Part shown: positions 8,124 to 16,591 of the stretch, piece after piece
How the letters are laid out: each line of letters opens with the position of its first letter
Numbering within the stretch: position 1 is the first letter of the stretch
DNA from: Collinsella ihumii
Lineage (GTDB): Bacteria; Actinomycetota; Coriobacteriia; Coriobacteriales; Coriobacteriaceae
Reading direction: 5' to 3'
Assembly: GCF_900046475.1 (NCBI RefSeq)
Contig: NZ_FCOU01000006.1
Span: forward strand, 1 to 64,000
Length of the DNA stretch: 64,000 bases
The notes under the pieces: model-generated
What the model was told of the DNA's origin: nothing
Seen by the model: only the letters and a program-made list of their open reading frames with translations
Database searches by the model: none
Translations under genes and position numbers: made by a program

Positions 8124-9422
8124 ATGACGACCAACACCATCGACATCCTGCTTTTGGGCAGCGGCGGCCGCGAGCACGCGCTTGCCAAGAAGCTGTCCGA
8201 GTCCGCCCGGTGCGGCAAGCTGTACATCGCGCCGGGTAACGGCGGCACGGTCGCGGTCGGCGAGAACGTCTCGCTTGATGAGAATGATCCGGACGCCGTC
8301 GCCGACTTTGCCCGCGAGACGGGCTGCGGCCTTGTGGTGATCGGCCCCGAGGCCCCGCTCGTGGCGGGCGTCGCCGACGCGGTGCGCGCGGCGGGCATCC
8401 CGTGTTTTGGCCCCGGTGCGGCGGGCGCCCAGATGGAGGGCTCCAAGCTGTTCTCCAAGCAGGTCATGGGTCGTGCCGGCGTGCCCACGGCGGCCTACGG
8501 CTCCTTCACCGATGAGGAGAGCGCGCTTGCGTACGTGCGCGAGCAGGGCGCTCCGCTCGTCGTGAAGGCTGACGGCCTGGCGGCTGGAAAGGGTGTTGTA
8601 GTGGCTACCGAGCTCGAGCAGGCCGAAGAGGCCGTGCACGAGTGCTTCGCCGGCGTGTTCGGCGAGGCCGGTTCGACGGTGGTCATCGAGGAGATGCTCA
8701 CGGGTCCCGAGTGCTCGCTTCTGGCGTTCACGGACGGCAAGACCGTGCGTCCCATGGCGACGTCTCAGGATCACAAGCGCGCCCTCGAGGGCGATCTGGG
8801 CCCCAACACCGGCGGCATGGGCGTTTACAGCCCCGTGCCCATCGTGACTCCCGAGGAGCACGCCGAGATGGAGCGCATCATGGATGCTGTCGTGGCGGAG
8901 CTTGCCGACGAGGGTATCGATTACCGTGGATGCCTGTACGGCGGCTTCATGCTGACGCCTACGGGCCCCAAGGTGCTCGAGTTCAACGCGCGCTTCGGTG
9001 ATCCCGAGACGCAGGTCATCCTGCCCCGCCTGAAGAACGATCTGGTCGACGTGATGCTGGCCTGCGCCAACCAGACGCTGGACGCCGTCGAGCTCGATTG
9101 GCGAGACGAATACGCCGTGTCCGTGGTCCTCACGAGCGCGGGCTACCCCGGCTCGTATGAGAAGGGCAAAGTCATCACGGGCATCGAGGATGCCGAGGCC
9201 ATGGAGAACGTGACGGTGTATCACGCCGGCACGCGCGTGGACGAGGATGGACAGGTGCTCACCAACGGTGGTCGCGTGCTCAACGTGACGGCGCTCGCGC
9301 CCACGTTCGAGGCCGCGCGCGATCTCGCCTACGAGGCCTGCGAGAAGATCGACTTCGAGGGCAAGACGCTTCGCCACGATATCGGCCTGCGCGCCCTGCG
9401 CGGTCGTGACGCCTGGGCATAA
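8124..9422 (+). CDS. purD: phosphoribosylamine-glycine ligase
   Basis: A 432-residue ATP-grasp enzyme of de novo purine synthesis that converts phosphoribosylamine and glycine to GAR. It begins with the Rossmann-like motif [13 protein letters not shown]. The ATP-grasp core shows [37 protein letters not shown] (the PurD signature) and [12 protein letters not shown]. The ATG at 8124 is chosen because GGGAGG precedes it at the usual distance; the frame is open further upstream without a better start. It is followed by a terminator, so it is probably monocistronic. Confidence 0.96.
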   Translation: MTTNTIDILLLGSGGREHALAKKLSESARCGKLYIAPGNGGTVAVGENVSLDENDPDAVADFARETGCGLVVIGPEAPLVAGVADAVRAAGIPCFGPGAAGAQMEGSKLFSKQVMGRAGVPTAAYGSFTDEESALAYVREQGAPLVVKADGLAAGKGVVVATELEQAEEAVHECFAGVFGEAGSTVVIEEMLTGPECSLLAFTDGKTVRPMATSQDHKRALEGDLGPNTGGMGVYSPVPIVTPEEHAEMERIMDAVVAELADEGIDYRGCLYGGFMLTPTGPKVLEFNARFGDPETQVILPRLKNDLVDVMLACANQTLDAVELDWRDEYAVSVVLTSAGYPGSYEKGKVITGIEDAEAMENVTVYHAGTRVDEDGQVLTNGGRVLNVTALAPTFEAARDLAYEACEKIDFEGKTLRHDIGLRALRGRDAWA

Positions 9423-9454
9423 CAGTCGCTAGGGACGAATACAAACGGCTGATG

Positions 9455-9493
9455 CCGGCCGGTCGGGATGATTCCCGGCCGGCCGGTTATTTT
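9455..9493 (+). terminator. intrinsic terminator after purD
   Basis: The 14-nt arms CCGGCCGGTCGGGA / TCCCGGCCGGCCGG pair around TGAT with one G-T wobble, followed by TTATTTT. Confidence 0.8.
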
Positions 9494-9528
9494 GTGCCGG
9501 ACTCCTATCGAGCCCATCACACTGTTTG

Positions 9529-9583
9529 CTTCACCCCACTTCAACCTCACTTTTACCTCAAGTGAGGTTGAAGTGAGGTGAAG
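9529..9583. repeat. 24-bp-arm hairpin between purD and the Nudix gene
   Basis: CTTCACCCCACTTCAACCTC... (9529-9552) is mirrored by AAGTGAGGTTGAAGTGAGGT... (9560-9583) with one mismatch and a 7-nt loop. Each arm contains an internal direct repeat of AAGTGAGGT. It is separate from the purD terminator and has no poly-T tail. Confidence 0.75.
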
Positions 9584-9707
9584 GCGAGGCTGCCCCGCAT
9601 CTGGGGGTCAAGCTCGAGATATCTCGTGCTCCTTTTGTCCAGGACTCATAATGGCCTGATGGTCGCTACAATAAGCATCGCACATGACCACACGTAAGGG
9701 AGCAACT

Positions 9708-10346
9708 ATGGAAGAGCAGGATTTGAATACCCAAGAGACTGCCGACGACGCTGCCGAAGAGGAATACGTCCCTGCGCTCGTGCTCGGCGACGACGATGAG
9801 CGTGATCCCGGTCTGCACGAGAAGATCCTGTCCGAGGAGCTTGCGTGGTCCGGCAAGATCTTCGATGTCAACACGCTGCAGGTGCAGCTGCCGAACGGCC
9901 ATACGTCCCGTCGCGACATCGTGCGCCATCATGGGGCGGCCGCCATCGTGGCGCTTACCGAGTCGGGCAAGATCGCGCTCGTGCGCCAGTACCGCACCGC
10001 GCTCGATCGCGTGACGGTCGAGCTGCCTGCCGGCAAGCTCGATCCGGGCGAGGATCCGCTCGAGTGCGCCAAGCGCGAGCTGCACGAGGAGACCGGGTTT
10101 ATCGCCCACAACATGCGCTATCTGACCACCATGGCCTCTTCCTGCGGTTTTTCCGACGAGCTTGTCCACATCTTCATGGCGACCCAGCTCGAGTTCGACC
10201 AGGCGTGCCCTGATGAGGACGAGTTCCTGAACGTCGACCTGGTGCCGCTCAACGAGCTGATCGATGCCGTGCTCGACGGCAAGATCCAGGATTCCAAGAC
10301 CATCGTCGGTGCGCTCGCCTGCGACGCCATCGCCCATCGTCTGTAG
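9708..10346 (+). CDS. Nudix hydrolase, ADP-ribose pyrophosphatase-like
   Basis: A 212-residue protein. The canonical Nudix box GKLDPGEDPLECAKRELHEE (continuing TGF) lies near residues 112-134, with Glu pairs positioned for metal binding. The preceding VRQYRTALDRVTVELPAG and a C-terminal FxNVDLVPLxELIDAVLDG-type tail are typical of ADP-ribose pyrophosphatases (NudF/YqkG group), which cleave ADP-ribose to AMP and ribose-5-phosphate. The acidic N-terminal 35 residues are an extension. The ATG at 9708 follows AAGGGAG; an in-frame ATG at 9684 would put this site inside the gene. Confidence 0.88.
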   Translation: MEEQDLNTQETADDAAEEEYVPALVLGDDDERDPGLHEKILSEELAWSGKIFDVNTLQVQLPNGHTSRRDIVRHHGAAAIVALTESGKIALVRQYRTALDRVTVELPAGKLDPGEDPLECAKRELHEETGFIAHNMRYLTTMASSCGFSDELVHIFMATQLEFDQACPDEDEFLNVDLVPLNELIDAVLDGKIQDSKTIVGALACDAIAHRL

Positions 10347-10378
10347 CATTTCAAGCGACCGTCCCGTCGCTTCGCCGT

Positions 10379-10458
10379 GGGGCGGATGCAGATGGCAGAT
10401 TCGCCATGTCGTCGCAATCGGAGGCGGCATCGCAACACCTGCCATCTGCATCCGCCCC
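10379..10458. repeat. 20-bp perfect inverted repeat
   Basis: GGGGCGGATGCAGATGGCAG (10379-10398) is exactly complementary to 10439-10458 across a 40-nt loop. It lies between the Nudix gene and the ABC exporter and has no T-run, so terminator function is doubtful. Confidence 0.7.
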
Positions 10459-10547
10459 CGATGATCGGTGCCGCGCTGCGACGGTTCGACCGACGGGAAA
10501 GCGACCCCGTCCCAAAAGTACCAAAACGCATCATGTGAGGAGAAGAG

Positions 10548-12356
10548 TTGTCTAGCAAGCAACCGAGCATGTTCCGCCGGTTCGTCGCCTATTACGGGCC
10601 GCAAAAGCACCTGTTCATCGCCGATACGGTCTGCGCGCTCGTGCTCGCAGGGATCGATCTGGCGTTCCCCGTCATCTTGCGCGGTCTCACCGGCGGCCTG
10701 TTCACGGAGGGTCCGGAGGCCATTATGGGCTCCCTTGCGTTTGTGGCCACCGGCCTGATCGCCATGTATCTCGTGCGCACCGCATGCAAGTACTTCGTGT
10801 CCGCCCAGGGCCACATCATGGGCGCGCGCATGGAGTCCAAGATGCGCGAGGACCTGTTCGACCAGTATGAGCGCTTCTGCTTCTCCTACTTTGACCGCGT
10901 GAACTCCGGCGACATGATGAGCCGCGTGGTCAACGACCTGTTCGATATCTGCGAAGGCGCCCATCATCTGCCCGAATGGATCATCATCTGCGGCATCGAG
11001 ATCATCGGCGCGTTCGTGATCCTGTTCACCATCGCACCCGTGCTCGCCGGCGTCATGGCGCTCATCACGGCGGTGTTCGTGGCCATCATGGTCCGCCAGA
11101 ACCTGCATATGCGCGCCGTGTTCGCCGACAACCGCCGCAAGATCTCCGATGTCAACTCGCAGCTGCAGGACTCGCTGTCCGGCATCCGTGTCGTCAAGTC
11201 GTTCGCGAACGAGGGCACCGAGCGCGCCAAGTTCCGCCGCTCCAACGAGGCGTATCTGGGCTCCAAGGTGGCCCAGTACCACGTGATGGGCAACTACCAG
11301 GCCACGAGCGCCCTCATGACCGGCGCGCTGTACACCACTATCGTGGTGCTCGGCGGCTACCTCATTGCCACGGGCAATATGTCCGCGGTCGATCTGGCGA
11401 CGTTCGCGCTGTACATCAGCCTGTTCGCCACGCCCATCGAGACGCTTGTCAACTCCACCGAGACGTTCCAGAAGGCCATCGCCGGTTTCAAGCGTATGGA
11501 CGAGGTGCTCGCAACCATGCCCGACATCGTTGACGCGCCGGATGCCCGTCCGCTTGAGGTGCGCGACGGCGCCATCGAGTACCGCGACGTCTGCTTCTCG
11601 TACAAAGACGTCGAGCTGGGCGACCGCGACCCGCAGCGTCCCGTCATCGACCACCTCACGCTCTCCATCCGTCCGGGCGAGACGATCGCGCTGGTGGGGC
11701 CGTCGGGTGGCGGCAAGTCCACCACCTGCTCGCTGCTGCCGCGCTTCTACGATATCGATGCCGGCTCCATCACCATCGATGGACAGGACGTTCGCGACGT
11801 CACGCAGGAGAGCCTGCGTCGCGCCATCGGCCTCGTGCAGCAGGATGTATACCTGTTCGACGGCTCCATCCGCGAGAACATCGCCTATGGTCGACCGGAT
11901 GCGACCGACGAGGAAATCGAGGAGGCGGCGCGCCGCGCGAACATCCACGACTTCATCTGCTCGCTGCCCGACGGCTACGACACGGTGGTCGGCGAGCGCG
12001 GCAGCCGTCTGTCCGGCGGCCAGAAGCAGCGCGTTGCCATCGCCCGCGTGTTCCTCAAGGATCCTGCGATCCTCATTCTGGACGAGGCCACGAGCGCGCT
12101 CGACAACGAGAGCGAGGAGGCCGTGCAGGAGTCGCTTGAGCGGCTGGCGCAGGATCGTACGACGATCATCATCGCCCACCGCCTGTCGACCATCAAAAAC
12201 GCCGACGAGATCGCCACGGTGGAACGTGGTCGGGTCGTGGAGCGCGGCACACATGAGGAGCTTCTCGCGCGCGGGGGCACGTATGCCCGTTACTATCGGA
12301 TGCAGTTCGAGGGCGTGCGCGCCAAAGACGTGCCGTCTGCGGATCCCGCGTTGTAA
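10548..12356 (+). CDS. ABC exporter, fused permease and ATPase
   Basis: A 602-residue half-transporter of the MsbA/BmrA type. The N-terminal membrane domain has six predicted helices (residues about 20-315). The ATPase domain follows with Walker A GPSGGGKST (about 385), the Q-loop IGLVQQDVYLFDGS, signature LSGGQKQRVAIAR (about 487), Walker B ILILDEATSALD and the H-loop IAHRL. It presumably homodimerises and exports a lipid, drug or peptide; the substrate cannot be read from sequence. The TTG at 10548 is chosen because GAGGAG lies 5 nt upstream; an ATG at 10569 is the alternative. Confidence 0.9.
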   Translation: MSSKQPSMFRRFVAYYGPQKHLFIADTVCALVLAGIDLAFPVILRGLTGGLFTEGPEAIMGSLAFVATGLIAMYLVRTACKYFVSAQGHIMGARMESKMREDLFDQYERFCFSYFDRVNSGDMMSRVVNDLFDICEGAHHLPEWIIICGIEIIGAFVILFTIAPVLAGVMALITAVFVAIMVRQNLHMRAVFADNRRKISDVNSQLQDSLSGIRVVKSFANEGTERAKFRRSNEAYLGSKVAQYHVMGNYQATSALMTGALYTTIVVLGGYLIATGNMSAVDLATFALYISLFATPIETLVNSTETFQKAIAGFKRMDEVLATMPDIVDAPDARPLEVRDGAIEYRDVCFSYKDVELGDRDPQRPVIDHLTLSIRPGETIALVGPSGGGKSTTCSLLPRFYDIDAGSITIDGQDVRDVTQESLRRAIGLVQQDVYLFDGSIRENIAYGRPDATDEEIEEAARRANIHDFICSLPDGYDTVVGERGSRLSGGQKQRVAIARVFLKDPAILILDEATSALDNESEEAVQESLERLAQDRTTIIIAHRLSTIKNADEIATVERGRVVERGTHEELLARGGTYARYYRMQFEGVRAKDVPSADPAL

Positions 12357-12399
12357 GGAAAGCGCCGCCGCGTGCGTCGCATTGATATGGAGAGAGACT

Positions 12400-12420
12400 G
12401 CGGGGGTTTATGGCCCCCGC
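12400..12420 (+). terminator. GC hairpin after the ABC exporter, possible weak terminator
   Basis: GCGGGGG / CCCCCGC pair around a 7-nt loop. Only three T residues occur nearby, so termination would be weak. It sits 44 nt past the exporter stop and 20 nt before the next start. Confidence 0.4.
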
Positions 12421-12440
12421 GCTACGTTTGAGGGTGCGCT

Positions 12441-13457
12441 ATGGCAAAAAGACCACCTCTGACCGCGGACGAAGCGACCGAGCTCTTCTCAGAGCTTGAT
12501 GATTCCGGCGTTGTCGACCCCATGCGCGCCCGCGACGCGTCCCGCCGCCGTGCCGTGCGCGACAAGGCGCGCGAGGAGGGCGGGGCCGAGGCGGTCAACA
12601 AGCTCGAGTCCGACCATCGGCGCAGCCGCCGAGCGCGTCAGGCTCAGGTGGACCCGCTCTCTGCCGACGACCCCTCGGGCTCCAAGGTCGGGCAGACCAT
12701 CACGCGCACTGCGCTCATCTGCATCATCGGCGTGCTCGTGTTCGTCGTGGGCATGCAGGTCGTCTACGGCGTGAACCGCCGCCTCAACACCGCGAACCTG
12801 TCCGATCGCGCCAACGTGGAGACGGTCGAGCACGCTATGGAGAGCGGTGTGGAATGGGGTAACGGCTTCACGCAGTTCCCCGAGGAGTTCACGGTCGACG
12901 AGGCCAGCGAGCAGTCCGGCATAGTCGAGGTGTCGGTCGTCGACACGACGTCCAAAAACGAGCTCGAGCTTCTGTCCAACTCGCAGATCCAAGCCGCGGC
13001 ATTGGCCACGAACGCCCTTTTGAACAACAAGATCAACCGCGTGGTCTACAACGTGTACGTGCGCGTGGACGAGAGCGGCAACTTCGTGCACGACAGCTTC
13101 TTCGGGTTCTTGAAGAGCGACGGCACGCGTCGCGCCATGCTGACGTTCATCTGGACCAAGGAGGTCACCGCCGGCACCAGCAACATCGACTGGCAGCTGC
13201 GCATCGTCGGTATGGACGAGGAGACGGCCGGCAAGATCCAGGAACAGGTCAACTCCGTGTCATCGCTTGCCGAAAGCACCGAGGTCACGCAGGACGATAT
13301 CGACGAAGAGCAGCGCGAGCAGAACATGGAGCAGAACCTGCACGGCTCCGAGGTCTTCTCCGGCGGCTCTCCCGAGAAGAGCCCCTCCGACGTCTTGCCG
13401 GCGCCCGATGCCGCGACAGACGGGGCGGCGGACGCCTCGGCTGAGGATGCCGCGTAG
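12441..13457 (+). CDS. single-pass membrane protein of unknown function
   Basis: A 338-residue protein I do not recognise. The N-terminal 90 residues are charged and cytoplasmic-looking. One strongly hydrophobic helix (about residues 91-110, ALICIIGVLVFVVGMQVVYG) would then place the remaining 225 residues outside the membrane. The outer part reads as a folded domain of alternating strands (RVVYNVYVRVDESGNF, WQLRIVGMDEETAGK) and ends in an acidic Ala/Asp/Glu tail. No Cys or lipobox is seen. It lies between an ABC exporter and a signalling pair. A role in export or envelope stress would be inference. Confidence 0.8.
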   Translation: MAKRPPLTADEATELFSELDDSGVVDPMRARDASRRRAVRDKAREEGGAEAVNKLESDHRRSRRARQAQVDPLSADDPSGSKVGQTITRTALICIIGVLVFVVGMQVVYGVNRRLNTANLSDRANVETVEHAMESGVEWGNGFTQFPEEFTVDEASEQSGIVEVSVVDTTSKNELELLSNSQIQAAALATNALLNNKINRVVYNVYVRVDESGNFVHDSFFGFLKSDGTRRAMLTFIWTKEVTAGTSNIDWQLRIVGMDEETAGKIQEQVNSVSSLAESTEVTQDDIDEEQREQNMEQNLHGSEVFSGGSPEKSPSDVLPAPDAATDGAADASAEDAA

Positions 13458-13562
13458 GGACGCGCGAACGAACAGCTAGAATAGAGTGTACGAACGCATG
13501 CGCCTGGCTCTGCTTGCCTGCCGCCGGGCGCCGTCCGCTGTACGGGAAGTGCGAGGTGGGAC

Positions 13563-14648
13563 ATGGACGCTGGGGCGCACAGCCAGGGTCGCGTGCTGAT
13601 CGTCGACGACGAGCAGATCAACCGCTTGATCTTGGAAAACCTGTTCGTCGGCATATACGACGTCGATGAGGCGGTGGATGGTCAGGAGGCGCTCGACAAG
13701 ATCACCGCGGAGCCCGAGGGCTACGTGGCCGTGCTGCTTGACGTCGTCATGCCGCGGCTTGACGGCATCGAGGTGCTGCGCCGCCTGGCTCCAACGGGCT
13801 ACCTGCAGCGCGTCCCTGTGTTTCTCATCACTGCCGAGCGCGGCGACGCGGTCATGGAGGAGGCGTACCGCCTGGGAGTCATGGACTTCATCGGCAAGCC
13901 CATCGTGCCCTATGCGGTGATCCGACGCGTGCAGTCGGTGGTCGAGTTGTTCGAGGCGCGCAAGCGTCTGTCGATGACCGTCGAGGACCAGCGCTTGCAG
14001 CTGCTTGAGCGTGCGGCGCGTATCATCGAGCTCAACCGCGGCATGATCGAGTCCCTGTCGGCGGCCATCGAGTTTCGCGATGGCGAGAGCGGCGACCACG
14101 TGCGCCGCATCCACGACATCACCAAGATGGTGCTTGAATGCACCCGATTGGGCGACGGCCTCACCGCTGAGGACATCGACGACATCGCGCTCGCCTCGAT
14201 CATGCACGATGTCGGCAAGATCGCCATCCCCGACGCCATCCTCTGCAAGCCCGGCAGGCTGACGGCAGAGGAGTTCGAGGTCATGAAGTCGCATACGGTT
14301 CGCGGTGCCGAGCTGCTGGAGCGCATCCCCCAGATGCGCAGCATGGGCGCGTACCGGTATGCCATCGACATCGCGCGCCATCATCACGAGCGCTGGGACG
14401 GGCGCGGGTACCCCGACGGCCTGGTCGGCGACCAGATCAGCATCTGGGCGCAGGTCGTGAGCCTGGCCGACGTGTACGACGCGCTGATGAGCAAGCGCGT
14501 CTACAAGGACGCGTTCCCGCGCGAGGAGGCGCTCGCCATGATTCGCGACGGGGCGTGCGGCGTGTTCAACCCGGAGCTTCTGGACTGTTTCTTTGCGGTC
14601 GAGCCGCGCATCAACGAGCTGCACGACCGCTCGGTGGCGACGCGCTGA
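13563..14648 (+). CDS. response regulator with HD-GYP domain (predicted c-di-GMP phosphodiesterase)
   Basis: A 361-residue two-domain protein. An N-terminal receiver domain (residues about 9-130) has VLIVDDEQ, the phospho-acceptor Asp in LLDVVMP (near 59) and the FIGKP lysine. An HD-GYP domain follows (about 155-350) with GDHVRRI, HDVGKIAIPD (near 214) and HHERWDGRGYPDG, all intact. HD-GYP proteins hydrolyse cyclic di-GMP or related dinucleotides, so this should be a phosphorylation-controlled phosphodiesterase. The Hpt gene starts 20 nt downstream, which suggests a phosphorelay; no sensor kinase is nearby. Confidence 0.93.
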   Translation: MDAGAHSQGRVLIVDDEQINRLILENLFVGIYDVDEAVDGQEALDKITAEPEGYVAVLLDVVMPRLDGIEVLRRLAPTGYLQRVPVFLITAERGDAVMEEAYRLGVMDFIGKPIVPYAVIRRVQSVVELFEARKRLSMTVEDQRLQLLERAARIIELNRGMIESLSAAIEFRDGESGDHVRRIHDITKMVLECTRLGDGLTAEDIDDIALASIMHDVGKIAIPDAILCKPGRLTAEEFEVMKSHTVRGAELLERIPQMRSMGAYRYAIDIARHHHERWDGRGYPDGLVGDQISIWAQVVSLADVYDALMSKRVYKDAFPREEALAMIRDGACGVFNPELLDCFFAVEPRINELHDRSVATR

Positions 14649-14668
14649 GCGCGGGGAGGGGATATACG

Positions 14669-15010
14669 ATGAACAAGGATGCCCTGGTGGCTGCCGGCAT
14701 GGATGTCGACGGTGCGCTCGCTCGCCTGATGGGCAGCGAGGCCCTGCTCGAGCGGTTGCTCGGCACGTTTGCGGCGGACGGTAACATGGCAAAGCTCGAG
14801 GCTGCCCAGGCCGATGGGGATGCCGACGCTGCGCTCGAGGCAGCCCACGCGCTCAAGGGGGTGTGCGGCAATCTTTCCATGACGACCCTGTTCGATTTGT
14901 CGTCGCGTGCGTGCGACCTGTTCCGATCGGGGGACACCGCCGGCGCGTTTGCCCTTGTGCCCCAGATGCGCGATGCCTACGCGGCCATGATGAACGCCAT
15001 CAAGGCGTGA
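14669..15010 (+). CDS. Hpt-domain phosphotransfer protein
   Basis: A 113-residue helical protein with the Hpt motif AAHALKGVCGNLSM. The His near residue 59 is the expected phospho-acceptor and the following Lys-Gly is conserved. Stand-alone Hpt proteins relay phosphate between a hybrid kinase and a response regulator. Its partner is presumably the receiver/HD-GYP protein directly upstream. The ATG at 14669 follows GGGGAGGGG by a normal gap. It is the last gene of this transcription unit. Confidence 0.85.
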   Translation: MNKDALVAAGMDVDGALARLMGSEALLERLLGTFAADGNMAKLEAAQADGDADAALEAAHALKGVCGNLSMTTLFDLSSRACDLFRSGDTAGAFALVPQMRDAYAAMMNAIKA

Positions 15011-15228
15011 TGCCCTGCTGACGCGGCCTGCCTGTAAGGTTCAGGAAGGTATCTGGTAAGGTCGCGAGGGATTTTCTCAATTCGATTGCGTGCGTCCGCG
15101 GCTCGGCTGGTACGTTGAGCCTATGGATACCGTTGACCTGTGCGGAAGATCTGCCTTTCGCTACCACCGAATCCCTCCCGTCCTGAGGCCACACATACAG
15201 GACGCGCCCGATTTTTCTATAGACATAA

Positions 15229-15273
15229 AGATAGGGGTGTAATGCCGGGAAATCCGGCATTACACCCCTATCT
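15229..15273 (-). terminator. hairpin terminator for the pyridoxal kinase gene
   Basis: Perfect 20-bp arms AGATAGGGGTGTAATGCCGG and its complement surround a 5-nt loop, 15 nt past the minus-strand stop at 15288. Read on the minus strand, the stem is followed by TTTATG. It could also block transcription coming from the Hpt side. Confidence 0.6.
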
Positions 15274-15287
15274 GAGTGCAGGATGCG

Positions 15288-16181
15288 CTATTTCAGCAGG
15301 TCGCTGACGCGTCCGAGCATGGTCTCGAACGAGACGCCGCGGTCGCGGAACTGCGGCTGCTGCGAAGACACGAGCATGGCGTCGTGGACGAAGTCGCCGG
15401 CAAAGACGACGGATTCCTTGAGCGTGCGGCCCGCCATGACGGCGGCGAGCAGGCACGAGCAGTACAGGTCGCCCGTCCCGTGCAGCATGTAGGGAAGCAG
15501 CTCGTTGCCGACTTCGAAAAATGCGCCGCCCTCGGTTCCGACGAAATTGCGGATCTTACCGTCCTCGCGCTGGATACCCTTGAGCACCACGGTGCGGGTT
15601 CCCTTGGCGAGCAGCCCGTCGACCAGGCGATGCGCCTGCTCGTCGGAGATGTTCTCACCGGCCCAATCATCGCCGATGGGCTCGCCCAGGATGATGGCGG
15701 CCTCGGTCAGGTTGGGCGTCAGGATGTCGGCGCCATCGGCGAGGTCTGCCATCGCCGCGCACAGCTCGGGCGTATAGGTGGGGTAGACCTTGCCGTGGTC
15801 CGCCATGACGGGGTCGACCACGCGCAGCGCGTTCGGATACATGGCATACAGGTCGCGAATGCGGTCGACCTGCTCGGGCGCGCCGAGGAAGCCAGAGTAT
15901 ACGGCGTCGATGTCGACCCCGATGTTCTTCCAAGCCTGCAGGTAGTCGCTCAGCATCTCGGTGGTGTCATGCATGTACCAGCCGGGAAAAGCCGTGTGCG
16001 ACGAGAACAGCGATGTCGGAACGGGGCACACGTCGCAGCCTGCTGCGGAGAGCACGGGGATGGCGACCCCGAGCGAGCACTTTCCGTAGCCGCACATGTC
16101 GTGCACGGCGGCGACGCGCGGGATGTAGGCCCCTTCGCGCTGGTAAAGGGGCTGATCTGGGCTGGTGATTTCGTTGGACAT
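15288..16181 (-). CDS. pdxY: pyridoxal/pyridoxamine kinase (PdxY/PdxK type)
   Basis: A 297-residue ribokinase-fold kinase that phosphorylates pyridoxal or pyridoxamine in the vitamin B6 salvage route. Typical segments are RVAAVHDMCGYGKCSL near the N terminus, VVDPVMADHGKVYPTYTPE (the PdxK/PdxY signature), DILTPNLTEAAIILGE and the C-terminal anion-hole motif HGTGDLYCSCLLA, where the GTGD aspartate is the catalytic base. The start is set at MSNEITSP (complement of 16179-16181) because AAGAAGGAA precedes it; the frame is open further upstream without protein-like content. It is monocistronic, convergent to the Hpt gene. Confidence 0.92.
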   Translation of the reverse strand: MSNEITSPDQPLYQREGAYIPRVAAVHDMCGYGKCSLGVAIPVLSAAGCDVCPVPTSLFSSHTAFPGWYMHDTTEMLSDYLQAWKNIGVDIDAVYSGFLGAPEQVDRIRDLYAMYPNALRVVDPVMADHGKVYPTYTPELCAAMADLADGADILTPNLTEAAIILGEPIGDDWAGENISDEQAHRLVDGLLAKGTRTVVLKGIQREDGKIRNFVGTEGGAFFEVGNELLPYMLHGTGDLYCSCLLAAVMAGRTLKESVVFAGDFVHDAMLVSSQQPQFRDRGVSFETMLGRVSDLLK

Positions 16182-16488
16182 GGATATTCCTTCTTTCTTC
16201 CGCGGACTTATGGACCAGCGTACGTGAGACCACCATAGCGCTCTTGCGCGGTGGCGGTCATGTCGTTCGGCAAAGTTCACATATCGGTGCGAAAGGAGAC
16301 GTGCTCCGGTCGGGGGTGATAAAAACTTCCATGCATCAGGTAATCAATAAGAAATAATTATCCAAAATGGGCAGCTCGAAGGGCATGGATTATCCGGAGA
16401 AGGGTAATAAAAGACCCCTATTTCATCGCGGAACCTTCACGCATGAAACGAAATTTCTGCATATTATTGCCAAAAATGCTCGTATCGA

Positions 16489-16502
16489 TGAATAAAAAAT
16501 CA
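16489..16502 (+). promoter_or_regulatory. ARG-box-like operator upstream of carA
   Basis: TGAATAAAAAATCA matches the general arginine-repressor half-site palindrome TGAATWWWWATTCA at 13 of 14 positions. It lies about 100 nt before carA and 30 nt upstream of the -10 candidate. Carbamoyl phosphate feeds arginine as well as pyrimidines, so ArgR control is biologically sensible. Control itself is inferred. Confidence 0.5.
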
Positions 16503-16531
16503 CCGTCAACCTACATCTGATAAAAAGAGCC

Positions 16532-16537
16532 TACAAT
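16532..16537 (+). promoter_or_regulatory. -10 element of the predicted carA promoter
   Basis: TACAAT lies 55 nt before the carA start, following an AT-rich stretch. There is no clear -35 hexamer at consensus spacing, as is common for promoters that use an activator or are repressor-controlled. Confidence 0.35.
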
Positions 16538-16591
16538 ACGCGCAGGCATTCAACCTTTAAAGCGGTACGGAGAGACCGAGAAGGAGAGCAG

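Larger units (their letters stand above)
16182..16591. other. AT-rich divergent intergenic region between pdxY and carA
   Basis: About 410 nt, clearly lower in GC than the flanking genes. It must hold the pdxY promoter (minus strand) and the carA promoter (plus strand). I see an ARG-box-like site and a -10 hexamer toward carA, recorded separately, and no gene. Confidence 0.6.

Noticed and set aside
9666-12254. A very long open frame on the minus strand opposite the Nudix and ABC exporter genes
   Set aside because: It is a product of high GC at third codon positions. The protein text is Arg/His/Ala-rich and domain-free, while the plus strand encodes clear Nudix and ABC motifs.
16550-16590. 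PyrR-binding attenuator in the carA leader
   Set aside because: GGAGAGACC only loosely resembles the PyrR motif, and there is no terminator/antiterminator pair between promoter and start.
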